Positions 7,474 to 10,369 of a stretch of 10,369 nucleotides of DNA are shown here, piece by piece. The notes under the pieces were generated by a model, which saw nothing but the letters and a program-made list of their open reading frames with translations, had not been told where the DNA came from and searched no databases. The stretch's first letter is position 1. Each line of letters begins with the position of its first letter. Source of the stretch: an uncultured Muribaculaceae bacterium. Lineage in GTDB: Bacteria; Bacteroidota; Bacteroidia; Bacteroidales; Muribaculaceae. The stretch spans positions 1 to 10,369 of the forward strand of contig CAJTMY010000056.1 of assembly GCA_910577355.1 (NCBI GenBank), in the 5' to 3' direction. The position numbers and the translations under genes are program-made.

Positions 7474-7524
7474 ACCATACACAACTGCAAATGTTACATA
7501 AATAAGACTAAAAACAAATCGACA

Positions 7525-8226
7525 ATGGACAGCATGTTCGATATTCTGATGGGGTTGCCTCTATTCAGAGGTGCAAGCCGAGAACGCATGTCAAAGACAG
7601 TGGGCGAGGCCAAACTCCATTTTTTAAAATATCTGCCGGGTGAGAAGATCTTCCAGGCCGGGCAGACCTGCACATCGGTGGCATTCATACTGTCGGGAAC
7701 CGTACGCATAAATATCACAAACCCCGACGGCCGTTTTACGGTAAGCCAATCGCTTATGGCCCAGGATGTGATATCGCCCGACTTCCTTTTCGGCAAGATA
7801 ACCAATTATCCCGGCGATGTCACAGCCTTGGACACAGTAAGCGTGCTGCTGATATCCAAGACAGATTATATCAAAATACTGCATAGCGACAACGTATTCC
7901 TGTTCAACTACCTGAACCTGCTGTCGATGAACGCGCAGAAGGCCGTCGAAGGCATACTTGCCGTATCCACAGGCGATATCCCCGAGCGCATCGCTTTCTG
8001 GATAAGCGCCCTGACACAGCCCCGCAGCTTCGACATACGTCTCGAATGCAAGCAACGCGATCTTGTAGGCCTTTTCGGAGTGCCGCGCACCGCCCTGCGA
8101 GCCGCCCTGGACGATCTCAAGATAAAAGGCATGATCGATTTTTCGCTCTACGGTATCGATGTGAAAGACCGCCGCTCACTGCTCGCGCTGCTGCACAACC
8201 ATTCAGAACCTACCGACGAAGACTAA
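7525..8226 (+). CDS. Crp/Fnr-family transcriptional regulator
   Basis: This 233-residue protein has the Crp/Fnr layout: a cyclic-nucleotide-binding-like beta-roll at about residues 12-118 (PGEKIFQAG at 38-46, FILSGTVRI at 54-62), a long dimerisation helix at about 120-147, and a winged helix-turn-helix at about 152-215 (CKQRDLVGLFGVPRTALRAALDDLKIKGMI, 175-204). The phosphate-binding cassette (about 85-103) lacks the usual GE...R(S/T)A pattern, and there is no Fnr-type cysteine cluster. It probably does not bind cAMP or an Fe-S cluster, and its ligand is unknown. The ATG at 7525 fits the family N-terminus; ATG 7534 is an alternative three codons later. It follows the transporter gene by 51 bases on the same strand with no recognisable promoter and precedes a strong terminator, so it is likely the last gene of the operon. 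A local or self-regulating role is plausible but inferred. Confidence 0.85.
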   Translation: MDSMFDILMGLPLFRGASRERMSKTVGEAKLHFLKYLPGEKIFQAGQTCTSVAFILSGTVRINITNPDGRFTVSQSLMAQDVISPDFLFGKITNYPGDVTALDTVSVLLISKTDYIKILHSDNVFLFNYLNLLSMNAQKAVEGILAVSTGDIPERIAFWISALTQPRSFDIRLECKQRDLVGLFGVPRTALRAALDDLKIKGMIDFSLYGIDVKDRRSLLALLHNHSEPTDED

Positions 8227-8294
8227 ACGTCCCGACTCAAGCCAAAGCTGTCGGCAACACTGAAACTGTCACATAAGCGCACCCCGCGACAAAA

Positions 8295-8328
8295 CACGGC
8301 CGCTGCTTCTCCCGAGGCAGCGGCCGTG
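8295..8328 (+). terminator. Intrinsic terminator of the sigma-to-Crp operon
   Basis: CACGGCCGCTGC (8295-8306) pairs perfectly with GCAGCGGCCGTG (8317-8328). Three more inner pairs (one a wobble) leave a TCCC tetraloop, so the stem is about 15 bp and very GC-rich. It lies 68 bases after the regulator's stop codon and is followed by a moderately T-rich stretch (CTATTACAATCTTATTT). An AAAA run just before it could allow weak function on the other strand, but no converging gene is present. Confidence 0.85.
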
Positions 8329-8564
8329 CTATTACAATCTTATTTCCCTTATTGTACTTAAATCGGCACAAAATTAAACAACTCTTCCACCCCCCGCAAC
8401 GACATATCATATTTTCAAGGCCGAATATAAACACATGAACAAGCTATATCACTACAATAACGACGATTACCCATATCCGCTTCAAAATAAAAATATGACT
8501 TTCATATGGTGTTTTACAAAAAAATCCGTAAATTAGCAGTCCTAAAAAATAACCCGGCCTCAAT
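8329..8564 (+). other. AT-rich intergenic region before the DUF6377 gene, with a weak promoter
   Basis: The gene-free stretch runs from 8227 to 8564. After the terminator it becomes AT-rich. The best promoter-like site is TAAATTAG at 8529-8536, one mismatch from TAnnTTTG, about 29 bases before the DUF6377 ATG. No TTTG stands at the correct -33 distance; a TTT at 8500-8502 is a few bases too far. The gene may need an activator or an alternative sigma factor. A 33-codon ORF (8435-8536) overlaps this site but shows no sign of being real. Confidence 0.4.
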
Positions 8565-10139
8565 ATGAAACTCTCCTGCCTGCCACTTGCCATCCTACTG
8601 TCAATATCGTTTATCACCATAAGTTCATGCGCCGGCAATACCCGGTCAGAAAGTCTTGACGCAGCCTTGGACACACTTGACATGGTGCTGTCCGAGCGGC
8701 ACGGCACACGCGAAGTCCGGCTCGCAAACGCCTACCGGATGAGCAGGCTATGCGCAGCAGAACCTACCGTAGGCAATTATATGCGGATGGCGCAGATGTT
8801 TGACAGTATCGACAACGATTCGGCAATAATATACACCAATCTCGCCATAAATCTTGCCGCCGACAACGGCGATACAGCACAGGCAAGACTCATAGCCATA
8901 GACTTCGCGCGCCGTCTGTCCAGATCGGACCTTCTGAGACCGGCAACCGCAATACTCGACCGCATCACCGTCGACAGCCTCGACCTGGAAGGTAAGATAA
9001 TATATTACGGGACGAAAAGAAAAATGTATCTCGATGCCGCCGATAACGAGACACTCATATATCTGCGCCGACAATATGCCACGGCTGCCGAGGGCGCACT
9101 TGACACCCTGCAAAGGATATTGAACGAAGATTCGGGAGCATGGCATCTGGCAGCCGCGCAACTTGATTATCTACACGGCAAAAAATCGCTCGCCACAGGC
9201 GAACTCAACGAAGTGCTGGACAATATCAGCGCTTCGGATGAGATCTATCCCATGGCATGCGAGCTTATGGCACAGTTCAACAGAGACCGGCCCGACAAAG
9301 AAGATGAGTATCTATACTATCTCACCCTCGCCGCGACAGCGGATGTACGCAACGGAAATCCGGCAACCCAATCGCTCATCACACTCGGCACCGAATTTTT
9401 CAGGCGCGGAGATCTCGACTGTGCCTACAATTATCTGTCGGCCGCCGGAGATTACGTCGTACGCTCCAATTCCAAGAACCTGTATCCACAGATCGCGCCT
9501 ACAATGTCGATGCTCGTGGAGGCCATGAGCGCACGCGAATCCCGACGCACCGCATGGATGTCAGCACTGATCATCACGCTCGCCATCACACTGATTGCCT
9601 GCGGCAGCGTGCTATACCGCTCGGCGCGTAAAAACTCGCTGCGCCGTGCACAGAATCACAGGCTCAACAAATCGATAGAGTCACGCGATCTATATATAAA
9701 ACAACTGCTCGACCTATGCTCAGTCTACATCGACGGCCTCGAGGAATTCAACCGGCTCGTCGGCCGCAAACTCAAGGTGAACCAGACTCAGGATCTATAC
9801 AAGATAATCGAGTCGGGAAAGATAATCCAGGATCAGGCCGACAGATTTTTCGATACATTCGATATGGCGATAGGCAGCATATACCCCGACTTCATAACCG
9901 AGCTGAACGCTCTGCTTCTACCCGACAGACAGATAGCGCCCTCTCCCGACGGAAGGCTCACGCCCGAGTTGCGTATCGTGGCTTTCATGCGTCTGGGAGT
10001 GACCGACAGCACCCGCCTGTCCAAGTTTCTCGGATTGTCGCTCAATACAATATACACCTACCGCAACCGTATGAAAAGCAGAGCTGTGAACCGGGATACA
10101 TTTGAATCGGATATCCTTATCATAGGCAATAAAACTTAG
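8565..10139 (+). CDS. DUF6377 membrane-spanning transcriptional regulator with lipoprotein-like N-terminus
   Basis: This 524-residue protein has three parts. Residues 1-22 are a signal peptide ending in a plausible lipobox (I-S-S-C22). Residues 23-325 are alpha-helical and TPR-like, expected in the periplasm. A clear membrane helix (about 330-351) is followed by a basic stop (RSARKN) and a coiled-coil-like stretch (about 355-395). The C-terminal part matches DUF6377: YPDFITELNALL (440-451), then LTPELRIVAFMRLGVTDSTRLSKFLGLSLNTIYTYRNRMKSRA (465-507), a LuxR-like helix-turn-helix. This build fits a one-protein sensor that detects a periplasmic signal and binds DNA from the membrane, as expected for this Bacteroidota family, which is often found beside SusC/SusD-type nutrient-uptake loci. 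There are no histidine kinase or receiver motifs. A signal-peptidase-II site together with a later membrane helix is unusual; ordinary cleavage or an uncleaved N-terminal anchor are alternatives. It is monocistronic as far as the window shows. Confidence 0.85.
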   Translation: MKLSCLPLAILLSISFITISSCAGNTRSESLDAALDTLDMVLSERHGTREVRLANAYRMSRLCAAEPTVGNYMRMAQMFDSIDNDSAIIYTNLAINLAADNGDTAQARLIAIDFARRLSRSDLLRPATAILDRITVDSLDLEGKIIYYGTKRKMYLDAADNETLIYLRRQYATAAEGALDTLQRILNEDSGAWHLAAAQLDYLHGKKSLATGELNEVLDNISASDEIYPMACELMAQFNRDRPDKEDEYLYYLTLAATADVRNGNPATQSLITLGTEFFRRGDLDCAYNYLSAAGDYVVRSNSKNLYPQIAPTMSMLVEAMSARESRRTAWMSALIITLAITLIACGSVLYRSARKNSLRRAQNHRLNKSIESRDLYIKQLLDLCSVYIDGLEEFNRLVGRKLKVNQTQDLYKIIESGKIIQDQADRFFDTFDMAIGSIYPDFITELNALLLPDRQIAPSPDGRLTPELRIVAFMRLGVTDSTRLSKFLGLSLNTIYTYRNRMKSRAVNRDTFESDILIIGNKT

Positions 10140-10369
10140 ATAATATGTTATATCAGACAGCAGGTATAAAAACCATAAATAATTGTAAAACAACTAATTT
10201 ATTTGATATATCGTTTGATTTCATTTATATTGCACCTAAAAAGTGTAGACAACGCGCATAAGCTGGCGTAACTTTGCAATGTAAATAATTATTAGGTCTA
10301 AGATTCAAGGTTATTATTTAACGTGAGTTCGATAAAAATAATCAAAAGAGAGTCAACTGATTATCATAA
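10140..10369 (+). promoter_or_regulatory. Gene-free region with an outward-facing promoter box
   Basis: No ORF of substance lies in these 230 AT-rich bases. A perfect TAACTTTG (TAnnTTTG) sits at 10269-10276 on the + strand. The -33 position (about 10243-10248) reads GTGTAG, only a weak match to TTTG, which suggests help from an activator. Transcription would start near 10281 and leave the window with a leader of at least 88 bases. AAATAA (from about 10176) and TTATTT (about 10199-10204) could form a weak AU-rich hairpin after the DUF6377 stop, but I would not call it a terminator. The driven gene lies outside the window. Confidence 0.5.

Noticed and set aside
6582..7505. A 307-codon open frame on the + strand in another frame of the BASS-like gene
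   Set aside because: Its translation is full of Arg, His, Ser and Pro with no hydrophobic or domain pattern. The overlapping frame gives a coherent membrane protein that is coupled to lgt by an ATGA overlap.
8435..8536. A 33-codon ORF in the gap before the DUF6377 gene
   Set aside because: It lacks a ribosome binding site, has an Asn/Tyr/Lys-rich composition expected of AT-rich noncoding DNA, and overlaps the likely promoter of the next gene.
1..10369. CRISPR arrays, tRNA or rRNA genes, insertion sequences, phage or toxin-antitoxin genes
   Set aside because: I looked for regularly spaced repeats, terminal inverted repeats with transposase motifs, cloverleaf-like sequences and small paired genes, and saw none. 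The longest gene-free stretches (8227-8564 and 10140-10369) hold only a terminator and promoter-like boxes.

Overview
The window most likely comes from a Bacteroidota genome in the order Bacteroidales. The family Muribaculaceae is a guess based on the fairly high GC content, heavy use of ATA for isoleucine and the gene types; it is not proven. Evidence for the phylum: three promoter-like sites match the Bacteroidota -7 consensus TAnnTTTG, two of them with a -33 TTG/TTTG at the right distance. Most starts lack a Shine-Dalgarno sequence, and a DUF6377 regulator is present, a family I know only from this phylum. All supported genes lie on the + strand.

Layout. (1) 1-1952: a strong promoter with an imperfect palindrome at the expected transcription start, then a 618-residue DUF349 repeat protein. 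(2) 1967-2003: a perfect 12-bp hairpin, then a polyprenyl glycosylphosphotransferase (2031-3428), the membrane enzyme that loads the first sugar phosphate onto undecaprenyl phosphate. No other glycan gene is in view. (3) 3429-3644: an intergenic region with a good promoter. (4) 3645-8226: a likely operon of five genes, encoding an ECF sigma factor, an AGCS-type sodium:amino-acid symporter, Lgt (prolipoprotein diacylglyceryl transferase), a BASS-like transporter and a Crp/Fnr-family regulator. Symporter/lgt and lgt/BASS-like each overlap by ATGA. A textbook hairpin terminator follows at 8295-8328. (5) 8329-8564: an AT-rich gap with a weak promoter. (6) 8565-10139: a DUF6377 membrane-spanning regulator with a lipoprotein-like N-terminus. 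(7) 10140-10369: no gene, but a TAACTTTG box pointing out of the window, probably the promoter of the next gene.

How the genes may work together. The central operon combines two regulators (first and last gene) with two secondary transporters and the essential lipoprotein-modifying enzyme. This suggests coordinated control of envelope and nutrient uptake; that is inference from arrangement only. The DUF6377 protein has the build of a sensor that reads the periplasm and acts on DNA through a C-terminal LuxR-like helix-turn-helix. In this phylum such regulators often sit beside SusC/SusD-type uptake loci, so the outward-facing promoter at the right edge is a reasonable candidate target. I see no CRISPR array, tRNA, rRNA, insertion sequence or phage gene. 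The window reads mainly as ordinary chromosome; the less usual points are listed as findings.
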